Source of the DNA: Caldibacillus thermoamylovorans
Lineage (GTDB): Bacteria > Bacillota > Bacilli > Bacillales > Caldibacillaceae
Direction: 5' to 3'
Length of the DNA stretch: 55,618 bases
Assembly: GCF_000751775.1 (NCBI RefSeq)
Contig: NZ_CCRF01000103.1
Span: 1-55,618 of the forward strand
Below the pieces are notes generated by a model. That model was given only the letters and a program-made list of their open reading frames with translations, had not been told where the DNA came from and ran no database searches. This document shows, one piece after another, positions 1 through 8,667 of this stretch (the first letter of the stretch is position 1; every line of letters starts with the position of its first letter). The position numbers and the translations under genes were made by a program.

Positions 1-105
1 ACCTTTTTTGGGCGAAAATCTGGTTTTTTTGGCGATGAGACACAAGACGAGATGCCAAATCTTGCCTCAATAAACCGAAAACTTGCTCATATAAAATCTC
101 ACATA

Positions 106-918
106 CTACATAAATAAGAGCAAGCTAACCGCCATGACCGTCATACCGGCAATCAGGCCGTATATGGATTTATGTGCTTCATCATATTTTTTGGCAGCGG
201 GTAACAACTCATCTAATGAAATAAACACCATTATCCCCGCCACGGCAGCAAAAATAATACCGAACACTAAATCTGTTAAATAAGGCAGTAAAACTAAATA
301 TGCAACAAGAGCTCCGAGTGGTTCGGATAAACCGGATAAAAAAGATAACTTGAACGCCTTCCTTTTACTCCCTGTTGCATAATATACCGGAACCGATACA
401 GCGATGCCCTCAGGTACATTGTGAATAGCAATGGCAACCGCAATTGAAATACCTAATGTCGGATCTTGCAGAGCTGAAGCAAAAGTGGCAATCCCCTCTG
501 GAAAATTATGAATCCCTATAGCCAAGGCTGAGAAAATCCCCATTTTCATTAAACCCGGATCGTCCGAAGTTAAGCCCGGTCTGTCCTTCATATCTTCCAC
601 TTTCCTTAACTCATGTGGATTATTCTGTTTTGGAATTAATTTATCAATTAATGCAATCAATAACATACCGGCAAAGAAACTAATAACGGTAATCCAATTT
701 CCTGCAGGGCTACCAAGTTCTGAGACCAGTGCGTTTTGTGCCTTTACAAAAATTTCAATCATAGAAACATAAATCATCACACCCGCGGAAAACCCTAATG
801 CTAACGAAAGAAATTTTGTATTTGTGGTTGAAGTAAAAAATGCTAAGACACTTCCGATTCCGGTCGCCAAACCGGCCAATAATGTCAGACTAAAGGCGAA
901 TAATACATTTATATCCAT
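106..918 (-). CDS. ZIP-family divalent metal transporter (ZupT-like)
   Basis: A 270-residue polytopic membrane protein that should import Zn(II) and related divalent metals across the cytoplasmic membrane. It has about eight hydrophobic segments and the two ZIP signature metal-binding helices: HNFPEG at residues 137-142 and HNVPEG at 166-171. A charged loop lies between the third and fourth helices (about 95-125). Length matches the bacterial ZupT/GufA branch. The ATG is preceded by GAGGTG about ten bases upstream. It stands alone on the minus strand. No Zur-like operator was recognised upstream, so regulation is unknown. Family assignment is secure; the exact metal is inferred. Confidence 0.93.
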   Translation of the reverse strand: MDINVLFAFSLTLLAGLATGIGSVLAFFTSTTNTKFLSLALGFSAGVMIYVSMIEIFVKAQNALVSELGSPAGNWITVISFFAGMLLIALIDKLIPKQNNPHELRKVEDMKDRPGLTSDDPGLMKMGIFSALAIGIHNFPEGIATFASALQDPTLGISIAVAIAIHNVPEGIAVSVPVYYATGSKRKAFKLSFLSGLSEPLGALVAYLVLLPYLTDLVFGIIFAAVAGIMVFISLDELLPAAKKYDEAHKSIYGLIAGMTVMAVSLLLFM

Positions 919-1444
919 CCTGGTTTCTCACCTCAATTCACAAAAATAATATGCTACTATTGTTTAAGAAATACAAAATTTCCCCTTAATGACTCATCTT
1001 ATATTCCCATCTAAAAAGTTTGAGTCAACGAGAAAGATAAGTTGGAGGGACTTTTCACTTTAAGTATCGAGGCAAGAATTTTTCCTAATATAAACATTTA
1101 GTAGTGAAAAATTGATAGGATCATATGAATTATTTTATGACAAAAAAACCAGCCTATGCAAGACTGGTTTCTTTTGTTTGATGAAAAGCCACATTTGCCG
1201 TAGCTTTATAATGAAGTTTTAAAACCACCACTCTCAGACAAGTGGGTGTTTGCAATAGTGATCCTGCTTGCCCTCCACGTCATATAGACAGAGATTTGTC
1301 ATTCACACTATATTCTCTTAAACTCCCTATAAATACTTAGGTGAAAAACTTAATTATTTATACGAACAATGCAGCTTACATTTTGATAATAAACTATTCT
1401 CCCGTAAAATTCAATGGAAAATTTATGTTGATTTGGTAGCGCTG
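919..1444. other. Intergenic region with small hairpins
   Basis: No convincing gene. It holds the promoter side of the ZIP gene and the downstream side of the thioesterase gene. At 1146-1170 a 7-bp AAACCAG/CTGGTTT hairpin is followed on the minus strand by seven T residues and looks like a minus-strand terminator. A second, imperfect hairpin (CCACT/AGTGG core) lies at about 1221-1250. A short minus-strand reading frame over 1350-1544 has no supported start or family and is taken as chance. Confidence 0.5.
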
Positions 1445-1936
1445 TCATTTGTTTTTTAAAAATGTTGCCGGCATAATGACCGCAACTACTTCTCCTTTGA
1501 CACAGAGAATATCCCCGGCATATACTTCTGTTAAAACTTTCCATTTTTTCGGATGAATTTCCTCTAACTTTCCAATAGCTTTTAATACCACGTTTTGCGG
1601 GGTCGGCTGTAAAAAGTCAACATGCAATGAACCTGTTACAAATCTTGGCGGTTCGATACCGTCACCGAGTTCATGTCCATTTTTATAGTGTAGTGCTAAT
1701 GATGCAGACCCTGTACTATGGCAATCAACAAAAGAAGCAAGTAAACCTCCGTAAACGAAACCCGGGATAGCTGTATGTTCCGGTTTTGGTTGATAATAGG
1801 TGACTGTTTTCTCTCCGGGTGTTAACCAGCCTGTCCGAAAATGATGACCTTTTTCATTTAGTCTGCCGCACCCGTAACACCATGCAATTTCTTCCCCATA
1901 ATAATCTTGAACTGCCTGTTCGACCAATTCTTCCAT
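1445..1936 (-). CDS. PaaI-type hotdog-fold thioesterase
   Basis: A 163-residue protein with a single hotdog thioesterase fold, probably an acyl-CoA thioesterase. An N-terminal CYGCG motif (residues about 20-24) followed by a Gly-His segment is typical of the 'CxGC' subgroup of PaaI-like proteins. The central helix GGLLASFVDCHSTGSA holds the expected Asp. The C-terminal strands (LHVDFLQPTP) are those that form the active-site groove between subunits in this family. AAGGAGGG lies seven to eight bases before the ATG. It is transcribed alone. Substrate cannot be told from sequence. Confidence 0.82.
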   Translation of the reverse strand: MEELVEQAVQDYYGEEIAWCYGCGRLNEKGHHFRTGWLTPGEKTVTYYQPKPEHTAIPGFVYGGLLASFVDCHSTGSASLALHYKNGHELGDGIEPPRFVTGSLHVDFLQPTPQNVVLKAIGKLEEIHPKKWKVLTEVYAGDILCVKGEVVAVIMPATFLKNK

Positions 1937-2182
1937 ATGAAATCCCTCCTTCTATAACATTATACGATAAACGATTAAGAATAATATATTCATAGTTAAA
2001 ATTTTTCAAGGGATTCGGGAAAATTGGCTGTTTACCATATTACAATTACTTGTTTTCCTATTCCATAAAAATTTTGGTTGAAAAAGCTGAATTATATTCT
2101 CTTTTTCAAGACTCATTTTATATTCTCTTGATAGGTAAGTTTATTCAAATCTTTTTCTTTTGGAATAACATCGTTTTCACAA

Positions 2183-2211
2183 TTGACAAAACCACTGTCA
2201 GAAACTAAGAT
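2183..2211 (+). promoter_or_regulatory. Candidate sigma-A promoter for the B12 operon
   Basis: A perfect TTGACA -35 (2183-2188) is followed after 17 bases by TAAGAT (2206-2211). Transcription from here would begin just upstream of the cobalamin aptamer, as expected for a riboswitch leader. Confidence 0.6.
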
Positions 2212-2221
2212 TTAGTTAAAA

Positions 2222-2402
2222 TGATAATTTCATATAAGAAATAGGTGGCTCATTTAAATATGAGTCTTAAAAGGGAAGTTCGGTGCAAATCCGACGCGGT
2301 CCCGCCACTGTAATTGGGAGTTCTCTATCGGATACCACTGTTTTCATAACGGGAAGGTGTAGAGAATGATGAACATAAGCCAGGAGACCTGCCTGTTTCA
2401 AA
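2222..2402 (+). promoter_or_regulatory. Cobalamin (B12) riboswitch
   Basis: The segment carries the conserved cobalamin aptamer blocks in order: AGGTGGC near 2243, GGGAAG followed by GGTGCAAATCC (about 2273-2291), the B12 box with CCGCCACTGTAA (about 2302-2313), GGGAAGG (about 2351) and AAGCCAGGAGACCTGCC (about 2377-2394). A terminator follows 80 bases later, so control is most likely by transcription attenuation: high B12 should switch off the downstream uptake operon. The aptamer identity is very secure; the mechanism is inferred from the terminator. Confidence 0.96.
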
Positions 2403-2479
2403 CGCCATAACCCTACGTGGATATAGGGGGTGTGTCTGTTGCATTGAAAAAGTAGTTTAATATAACTTCATGCACAAAT

Positions 2480-2505
2480 ACATCTCCTCCATGAGATGTT
2501 TTTTT
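2480..2505 (+). terminator. Riboswitch expression-platform terminator
   Basis: ACATCTC (2480-2486) pairs with GAGATGT (2493-2499) and is followed by a run of T to 2505. It lies between the aptamer and the ribosome binding site of the surface protein, as needed for B12-dependent premature termination. Confidence 0.85.
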
Positions 2506-2537
2506 ATGGCAAAAAACAACAAAAGGAGGAATGATTA

Positions 2538-4934
2538 GTGAATTTCGCAAACAGAGTAGGAAAAAGAATTTTCGTTTTTATCGCATTAATTTTACTGATT
2601 ACCCAAAGTAGTATCTCTTCTTTACACCACGTTTTAGCAGATACACCTGAAAATAAGGTCAATGTTTCCGTTATGAAAGAAGATGGCAGCTTTTTGATCG
2701 AGCGCTCAGTCGTTGATTTTTCCGATGGGGATACGGCTGGTGATGTGCTAAAAAAGGCTGCAACCGATGTCACCTTTGAAGACTCCGATTATGGCCCTTA
2801 TTTAAAAGCAATAAAGGGTGTTGTTGCTGAAGGAAACAAATATTGGGGATTTTTTGTAAATGGAATCGCTTCAAATACTGGTGTAATGGATAGCAAAGTA
2901 AAGCCGGGTGACCAGTTGCTATTTCGAGTAATTGATTGGACAAAGAACCCTACTGTGCAACCAGAAGAGATCTCATCAATTATTGAAAAAACAGCGGCTC
3001 ATTTGCTTAGTAATAATTCTCTTGATTGGTATGGAGTCCTTACTTTAGGCATTTTAAATAAAGATATTCCACAATCCATAATTGATTCAAAAATTAATGA
3101 AGTTGTGGCCAATAACGGTGAGTTTCGGAAAGTAACCGATTTGGAGAACACAATTATTTTATTATCTGCTGCCGGTAAAGATGCAACAAATATCAAAGGC
3201 ATCAACTTGATCGACCTTTTAGTTACACACGAACGAATGACGAATCAAGGAAATAATGGGCCGATTTTCGCCTTATGGGCACTTGATAGTGGTAATTATA
3301 CTATTCAAAATCCAAATGCCGAATGGACAAGGGAAAAATTAATTAACCATATAATAGGTGCCCAATTAGACAATGGTGCATGGTCCCTATACGGCCCGAC
3401 TCCTAGTGTGGATATAACGGCAATGACACTGACGGCCATGGCTCCTTATTCAAATCAGGAAAACGTAAAAGCGGCCATTGAGAAAGCTGTAACTTGGCTC
3501 TCAGCGAATCAAGCAGACACTGCAGGGTACTACGATACTTTTAACGGTGGAGAATCAAGTGAATCGATTGCCCAAGTAATTATCGGATTATGTGCTAATA
3601 ACATTGATCCAACCGGTAAACAGTTTACAAAATCTGATTTGAATTTAGTTCAGCGTCTTCTTCATTTTCAAAGTGATGACAATGGATTTGCCCATTTACT
3701 GACACAAGGCTCAAATAGCATGGCAACGAATCAAGCATTTTTCGCATTAGCCTATTACCAAAACTTTTTAAAAGGTGAAGTACCTAGTAAAGAACCAAAT
3801 CAGCCTGAAGTACCCGAACCAACAACTCCAGAAACACTTTCACCGGAAGAATTTGCAACGGCTTTAAATAGTAGCCGTCAATACTTGCTTGACCATCGTG
3901 TTAATGATTTGTATAGTACCGTTGCATTTAATGCTTTAGGGGTAACGATTCCAAGTGATTATATTGATCAGTTAATAAACCAGGTTACTGCCAATAAAGC
4001 TGAGTTTCGTAAAGTAACTGATTTAGAGAGTATTATTTTATCTTTAACCGCTGCTGGCAAAGATGCGACAAAGATTGCCGGCTATAACTTAATTGAACAG
4101 TTGGTTAATCATAAAAATATGACGAATCAAGGAAATAACGGGCCTATCTATGCCCTGCTTGCTTTAGATAGTGGTGGCTATCCTGTTAATGAAAAGGCTG
4201 ACTGGACAAGAGAAAAGATAGTTGACTATATTGTAAAAACTCAACTTAATAACGGGGCATGGTCTTTAGCAGGAGAAACGCCCAGTGCAGATTTAACCGG
4301 GATAGCGATTGCTGCTCTTGCTCCCTATTCAGAAAATGAAAATGTTCAAGCAGCCATTGAGAAAGCTGTAGACTGGCTTTCCAGTAATCAAACGAGCTCA
4401 AGCGGATTTTATGATACTTTCGCTGGAGGAGAAGCAAGTGAATCGATCGCATCTGTCATTATCGGTTTATCAGCAGCAGGAATTGATCCGACAGGTAGTG
4501 ATTTTACAAAAGCAGAAGGGAACCTAGTCAAACGATTATTGGACTACAAAAATGCTGATGGCGGATTTTCTCACCTTATATCGGAACGTGAACCCAACCC
4601 GATCGCTAGCTCTCAGGCAACTTTGGCTCTCGCTGCATATCAGAAATATAAAAATAATCAAGGTTCTGTATTCCATCTCGTTGGCGACCTCGAACCGGTT
4701 CCAATAAAAAATTCGGTCGAAATAAGTAAAGAACAAGATCAACAGGTGAGCAAAACCGAAGCAACGAAAGATTCTGCCGCAAATCAAAACGGCAAAGAAC
4801 AAAACAATTCAGAGAAGACACTGCCAGAAACTGCAACGAACACATATCTCTTTCTATTCATCGGGATCGTACTCGTTACACTTGCAGTTACGGTAACTGT
4901 TTATCAGCATAGGAAAAAGGCTGTTATCAAGTAA
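2538..4934 (+). CDS. Wall-anchored cobalamin-binding-type surface protein (DUF4430 plus two alpha/alpha-toroid domains)
   Basis: 798 residues, GTG start seven bases after AAGGAGGA. Residues 1-34 form a signal peptide. Residues about 39-132 are a DUF4430 domain, the fold of the C-terminal domain of transcobalamin/intrinsic factor. Two tandem all-helical prenyltransferase/squalene-cyclase-like toroids follow (about 146-412 and 434-707). They are clear duplicates: both contain EFRKVTDLE, AAGKDAT and MTNQGNNGPI. A polar linker leads to LPETA (762-766), a hydrophobic helix and a basic tail, the layout of a sortase-anchored protein; Ala replaces the usual Gly of LPXTG. Direct control by a B12 riboswitch and the ECF genes downstream argue that it captures cobalamin at the cell surface. 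Ligand binding itself is inferred, since vertebrate B12 carriers combine the same two folds in the opposite order. Confidence 0.85.
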   Translation: MNFANRVGKRIFVFIALILLITQSSISSLHHVLADTPENKVNVSVMKEDGSFLIERSVVDFSDGDTAGDVLKKAATDVTFEDSDYGPYLKAIKGVVAEGNKYWGFFVNGIASNTGVMDSKVKPGDQLLFRVIDWTKNPTVQPEEISSIIEKTAAHLLSNNSLDWYGVLTLGILNKDIPQSIIDSKINEVVANNGEFRKVTDLENTIILLSAAGKDATNIKGINLIDLLVTHERMTNQGNNGPIFALWALDSGNYTIQNPNAEWTREKLINHIIGAQLDNGAWSLYGPTPSVDITAMTLTAMAPYSNQENVKAAIEKAVTWLSANQADTAGYYDTFNGGESSESIAQVIIGLCANNIDPTGKQFTKSDLNLVQRLLHFQSDDNGFAHLLTQGSNSMATNQAFFALAYYQNFLKGEVPSKEPNQPEVPEPTTPETLSPEEFATALNSSRQYLLDHRVNDLYSTVAFNALGVTIPSDYIDQLINQVTANKAEFRKVTDLESIILSLTAAGKDATKIAGYNLIEQLVNHKNMTNQGNNGPIYALLALDSGGYPVNEKADWTREKIVDYIVKTQLNNGAWSLAGETPSADLTGIAIAALAPYSENENVQAAIEKAVDWLSSNQTSSSGFYDTFAGGEASESIASVIIGLSAAGIDPTGSDFTKAEGNLVKRLLDYKNADGGFSHLISEREPNPIASSQATLALAAYQKYKNNQGSVFHLVGDLEPVPIKNSVEISKEQDQQVSKTEATKDSAANQNGKEQNNSEKTLPETATNTYLFLFIGIVLVTLAVTVTVYQHRKKAVIK

Positions 4935-5260
4935 TTTCAACACGTATCAGCGTTTCGATTAGAGTTATCAAAATTGTTTATCAAGTACTAAACATATATC
5001 AGCTCCTCGAGGGGAGTCAAGCATCTTAGAATCTGTAGACATCATGCTCGATCAGTGAACTGGCCACGCCTTAAAGAATAAGGATACTGGACACGAAAAT
5101 TGTTTGGAGGCCTACTTTAAAATTGAATTTACCCGGTAAATGATTCTTAATAAAGGAGGGTTATCGTGAGAAGCGAGAGCCCTCCTGTACAACCAAATCA
5201 TGGTTTTGGACGGAAAGCCACGAAGAGACGCTTATTCAACCATTCAAGGAGGGAGAATCA
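4935..5260 (+). other. Structured intergenic leader before the DUF4430 lipoprotein
   Basis: A 326-base non-coding stretch inside the B12 operon with several potential hairpins: CCTTA/TAAGG near 5069-5083, and GGAGGG/CCCTCC enclosing TCG/CGA at about 5155-5186. At 5208-5221 the sequence GGACGGAAAGCCAC matches 13 of 14 bases of the core of c-di-GMP-I (GEMM) aptamers, after a CCAAA/TTTGG hairpin. The second arm of that aptamer is not visible, so it may be degenerate or a coincidence. It ends at the AAGGAGGGA ribosome site (5247 on). Confidence 0.45.
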
Positions 5261-6073
5261 TTGAAACTTTGCAAAAAAGCACTATTTATCTTATTATCCG
5301 CTTTCATCCTATTGTTTGCAGTCGGTTGTCAAAAAGACAGTGCATTACCTAAAAACGAATCTGAAACGCTTTCCGAGAAAACAACACTCGAAAAACCTTC
5401 TAAAGAAGAACCTGAACTGAAAGGAAATCAGGAAAACGGTTCAACAGAAGAGGGGAATTCAGAAAACAATTCAAAGGAAAGTGAGGCAAAAGCTACTACT
5501 GAAAACAAACAATCAAATTCAAACACAGATAAAGCAACTGAGAATACAAGCAAAAAGCAAGAAAATACAAATACCAATACAGCAAATAAAGCGAATACCC
5601 AAACTTCTAAATCCGTTGAAAACAAAGGTACAACACCGGCACCGAAAACTGAATCCGGACAGCCAGTGAACGGAGGAGGGCAAACTCCCGCTCCCGCTCC
5701 TGCTCCAAAACCGAAGAAGGATACCGTTACTGTATCGGTTGATGGTTACCAGGGGCCATTAAATGCACCAATTCCAACCGTATTTCTTTCCCCGACAGAG
5801 GTAGAAATTGAACCGGGAAATACCGCACTCGATGCCACATTAAAAATTTTAAAAGAAAAAAAGATACAGATTAGTGTCAGAGGATCCGGAGCAACCGCTT
5901 ATGTCGAGGGAATTAACAACATATATGAATTTGACTATGGCCCACTAAGCGGCTGGTTAATCGAAGTAAATGATGTATTAATAGATAATAGCGCGGGGAT
6001 TGAGCCAATAAAAAATGGTGATAAGATTGAATGGATCTATACACTAGACTACACGAAAGATACAACCTACTAA
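5261..6073 (+). CDS. DUF4430 lipoprotein, probable B12-binding partner of the ECF transporter
   Basis: 270 residues from a TTG placed seven bases after AAGGAGGGA. A lipoprotein signal peptide ends in the lipobox FAVGC (Cys about 23). Residues about 28-150 are a low-complexity Asn/Glu/Lys/Thr then Pro/Ala-rich linker that would reach through the wall. The C-terminal 120 residues form a DUF4430 domain with the typical YGPLSGWLIEVND and a final GDKIEWIYTLD segment. It sits between the wall-anchored toroid protein and the ECF genes, so it may pass cobalamin from the surface protein to the membrane S component. The domain is well recognised; the hand-over role is inference. Confidence 0.82.
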   Translation: MKLCKKALFILLSAFILLFAVGCQKDSALPKNESETLSEKTTLEKPSKEEPELKGNQENGSTEEGNSENNSKESEAKATTENKQSNSNTDKATENTSKKQENTNTNTANKANTQTSKSVENKGTTPAPKTESGQPVNGGGQTPAPAPAPKPKKDTVTVSVDGYQGPLNAPIPTVFLSPTEVEIEPGNTALDATLKILKEKKIQISVRGSGATAYVEGINNIYEFDYGPLSGWLIEVNDVLIDNSAGIEPIKNGDKIEWIYTLDYTKDTTY

Positions 6074-6136
6074 AAATTTACAGGTGATAAATAATGATGA
6101 TCAGTAAAAGACAGACAGTTGGAGGGGGCAAAGCTG

Positions 6137-7018
6137 ATGGATAACGGATTCCGCTCTCTCCATCCTTTTGTCATATTTCTCTATTACGTTTTAGCCATTG
6201 CCATGATTATGCTCTATCAGCATCCATTTTTTTTGACCTTTGCTTGTCTTCTTCTCGTGATTTTTAACTTTGCCTTAGATCAGGGGAAAATGCTAAAAAA
6301 ATGGGTGTCCATGATGATTGTTTTATCCTTGTTATTCCTGATTTTAACACCCTTGACGAACCATCGCGGTAATCATGTTTTGTTTTATCTATTTAACAGT
6401 GCAATTACATTGGAAGCATTGATTCAAGGATTGCTAAATGCCTTGACCCTTATCGCCATTCTTACTCTAACGATTACTTTTAACTATTGCATGACTGCGG
6501 ATAAATTTTTATTTTTATTTTCCAAGTGGATGCCAAAATGGTCTTTGTTAGCCATGCTTTCTGTTCGATTTGTTCCCTTGCTGAATAGGCGGATTGTGGA
6601 AATCATAACCGTACAAAAAGGAAAGGGCTTATCCGTTACTTCCGGTCCTCTTAAACAAAGAGTCAAACATGGTTTATTGCTTGTTCAAGTGTTACTCACT
6701 TGGTCACTGGAAGATGGTATTCAAACAGCTGACTCGATGTCAGCAAGGGCTTATGGATTACAAAAAAGAACGAAATATACCCCCTATAAACTACATATGA
6801 ATGATGGTTTCATGATACTCATCCTGACAGGTTTAACAGGCACCGGCATATTTGGCTGGTGGTTGGGTGATGGCGTCCTTACCCTAACACCATTTTTAGA
6901 ACCAACCATTTTATATGGGCGTGAATGGGTATTTTTTACGATTTATGTTCTCATCATTGGATTTCCGCTAATTGTGGAAGGAAAGGAGGCTATACAATGG
7001 CAATATTGGAAACGGTAA
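6137..7018 (+). CDS. ECF transporter T component (EcfT family)
   Basis: A transmembrane coupling protein of an energy-coupling-factor vitamin importer; it links the ATPase to the substrate-binding S protein. The chosen ATG lies nine bases after GGAGGGG, which gives 293 residues; a TTG at 6119 would lie in front of that ribosome site and is rejected. Several N-terminal hydrophobic helices are followed by a long amphipathic cytoplasmic region with the family's coupling motif (SARAYGL at about residues 202-208), then C-terminal helices. The stop codon overlaps the ATPase start by 22 bases, so translation is probably coupled. Lies in the B12 riboswitch operon. Confidence 0.9.
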   Translation: MDNGFRSLHPFVIFLYYVLAIAMIMLYQHPFFLTFACLLLVIFNFALDQGKMLKKWVSMMIVLSLLFLILTPLTNHRGNHVLFYLFNSAITLEALIQGLLNALTLIAILTLTITFNYCMTADKFLFLFSKWMPKWSLLAMLSVRFVPLLNRRIVEIITVQKGKGLSVTSGPLKQRVKHGLLLVQVLLTWSLEDGIQTADSMSARAYGLQKRTKYTPYKLHMNDGFMILILTGLTGTGIFGWWLGDGVLTLTPFLEPTILYGREWVFFTIYVLIIGFPLIVEGKEAIQWQYWKR

Positions 7019-8667
7019 AGGTAAGTTTTACATACCCGGATCAATTGCTACCAGCCCTCAATCAAGTTTCATTTTCTGTTGAACCCGGAGAGTTTATTGT
7101 CATTTGTGGGCCTTCCGGAAGTGGTAAATCAACTTTGCTCCGAATGGTAAAACAAGAAATTGCCCCCTACGGAGAGCGATCCGGCGAGATTTTTTATAAT
7201 GGAAAAAAATTGACCGAATATGAACCTGTCAAAATCGCTAAAGAAATTGGAATGGTGTTTCAAGACCCTGAAAATCAAATCGTGATGGATCGGGTATTTG
7301 AAGAACTTATTTTTGGATTAGAAAACATCGGCATGCCGACGGAAACCATGCGAACAAAACTTGCAGAAATGGTCCATTTTTTCGGAATCAATCACCTTCT
7401 TGATAAGAAGATTCATCTTTTATCCGGCGGGCAAAAACAAATTGTCAATCTTGCCTCCGTTTTGCTAATGGAACCGCGGATTCTTTTACTTGATGAGCCA
7501 ACAGCCCAACTCGATCCCGTGGCCGCAAAGGATTTCCTTCATATGGTAAAGCAAATGAATGATGAATTTGGAATAACAGTTCTTATTGTCGAACACCGAT
7601 TGGAAGAAGTCTTTCCTTTAGCCGATCGGGTTTTCGTTTTCGACCATGGTTCGTTAAAAATATCCGGTCCACCAAAGGATGTGATTGCGAAAGTTTGGCA
7701 AGAACAGTACCGACCATTATTTCCTTATTTGCCAAGTACGGCATTATTATATTTGGAACACGCAGATAACTTACAAATTGCCGATATTCCTTTAACCGTC
7801 AAAGAAGGAAGGAAATGGGCTTCTCAACTGAAGACTCACCAGTCCGATACCTCCTTCAAAAAACAAGAAAATTATAATGAAAAACAGAACCCTATTCTGC
7901 AAGTAAAAAACATTTATTTTCAATATGAAAAAACAGGCAAAAAAATATTACAATCTTTATCTTTAACTATTAATGAGGGGGAATGGTTAACAATTGTTGG
8001 TGCCAATGGGACTGGAAAATCGACATTACTTAAGGTGATGGCCGGTCTTGAAAGTCCCCAGCGAGGGAAGCTAATTTATAACGGGAAAAAGTATTCAAAA
8101 CCAATTTCCACTGATATTGCCTACTTACCGCAAAACCCGAAGCTCCTCTTTATACAAGATACCGTCCGAGGAGAATTAATCGAAACGGCACAGCAATTTC
8201 ATCTTGAAAATTATGAAGAGAAAATAAATTGTTTGGTAGAGTTATTAGGAATTCAGTCCATCCTTGATCGTCACCCGTATGATGTAAGTGGCGGGGAAAT
8301 GCAAAAAAGTGCATTAGCGTGTGTATTATTACCACAACCGAAAATACTCTTACTCGACGAACCAACGAAGGGACTCGATCCGGAAATGAAAGTTGCGTTA
8401 GGCAAATGGCTTAAATCGATGCAAAGCCGCGGCTTAACAATTGTAATGGTTACGCATGACATTGAATTTGCCGCACGTTTTTCTGACCGCAGTGCGATGA
8501 TGTTTCAAGGAGAAATTACTGTCACTACTTCTACAAAAGACTTTTTTAAAGGTAATGCTTTTTATACAACGGTAGTTAATCGGATGACACGGGACGGAAA
8601 CATTCCAGAGGTGGTAACAGTTGAGGAGGCTGAAGAAAAATGGGGTTCTCAGAAAATCAAAAACTAA
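6997..8667 (+). CDS. ECF transporter ATPase, two ABC domains fused in one chain
   Basis: 556 residues from the ATG at 6997, eight bases after AAAGGAGG. The first ABC domain has Walker A GPSGSGKST (about 37-45), Q-loop VFQDPENQ, signature LSGGQKQ and Walker B ILLLDEPTAQLDP. The second has Walker A GANGTGKST (about 335), signature VSGGEMQ and Walker B ILLLDEPTKGLDPE. It thus replaces the EcfA1/EcfA2 pair by one polypeptide, a layout seen in some dedicated ECF systems. It powers the T and S components encoded on either side. The 3' end overlaps the S gene by 28 bases. Confidence 0.92.
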   Translation: MAILETVKVSFTYPDQLLPALNQVSFSVEPGEFIVICGPSGSGKSTLLRMVKQEIAPYGERSGEIFYNGKKLTEYEPVKIAKEIGMVFQDPENQIVMDRVFEELIFGLENIGMPTETMRTKLAEMVHFFGINHLLDKKIHLLSGGQKQIVNLASVLLMEPRILLLDEPTAQLDPVAAKDFLHMVKQMNDEFGITVLIVEHRLEEVFPLADRVFVFDHGSLKISGPPKDVIAKVWQEQYRPLFPYLPSTALLYLEHADNLQIADIPLTVKEGRKWASQLKTHQSDTSFKKQENYNEKQNPILQVKNIYFQYEKTGKKILQSLSLTINEGEWLTIVGANGTGKSTLLKVMAGLESPQRGKLIYNGKKYSKPISTDIAYLPQNPKLLFIQDTVRGELIETAQQFHLENYEEKINCLVELLGIQSILDRHPYDVSGGEMQKSALACVLLPQPKILLLDEPTKGLDPEMKVALGKWLKSMQSRGLTIVMVTHDIEFAARFSDRSAMMFQGEITVTTSTKDFFKGNAFYTTVVNRMTRDGNIPEVVTVEEAEEKWGSQKIKN

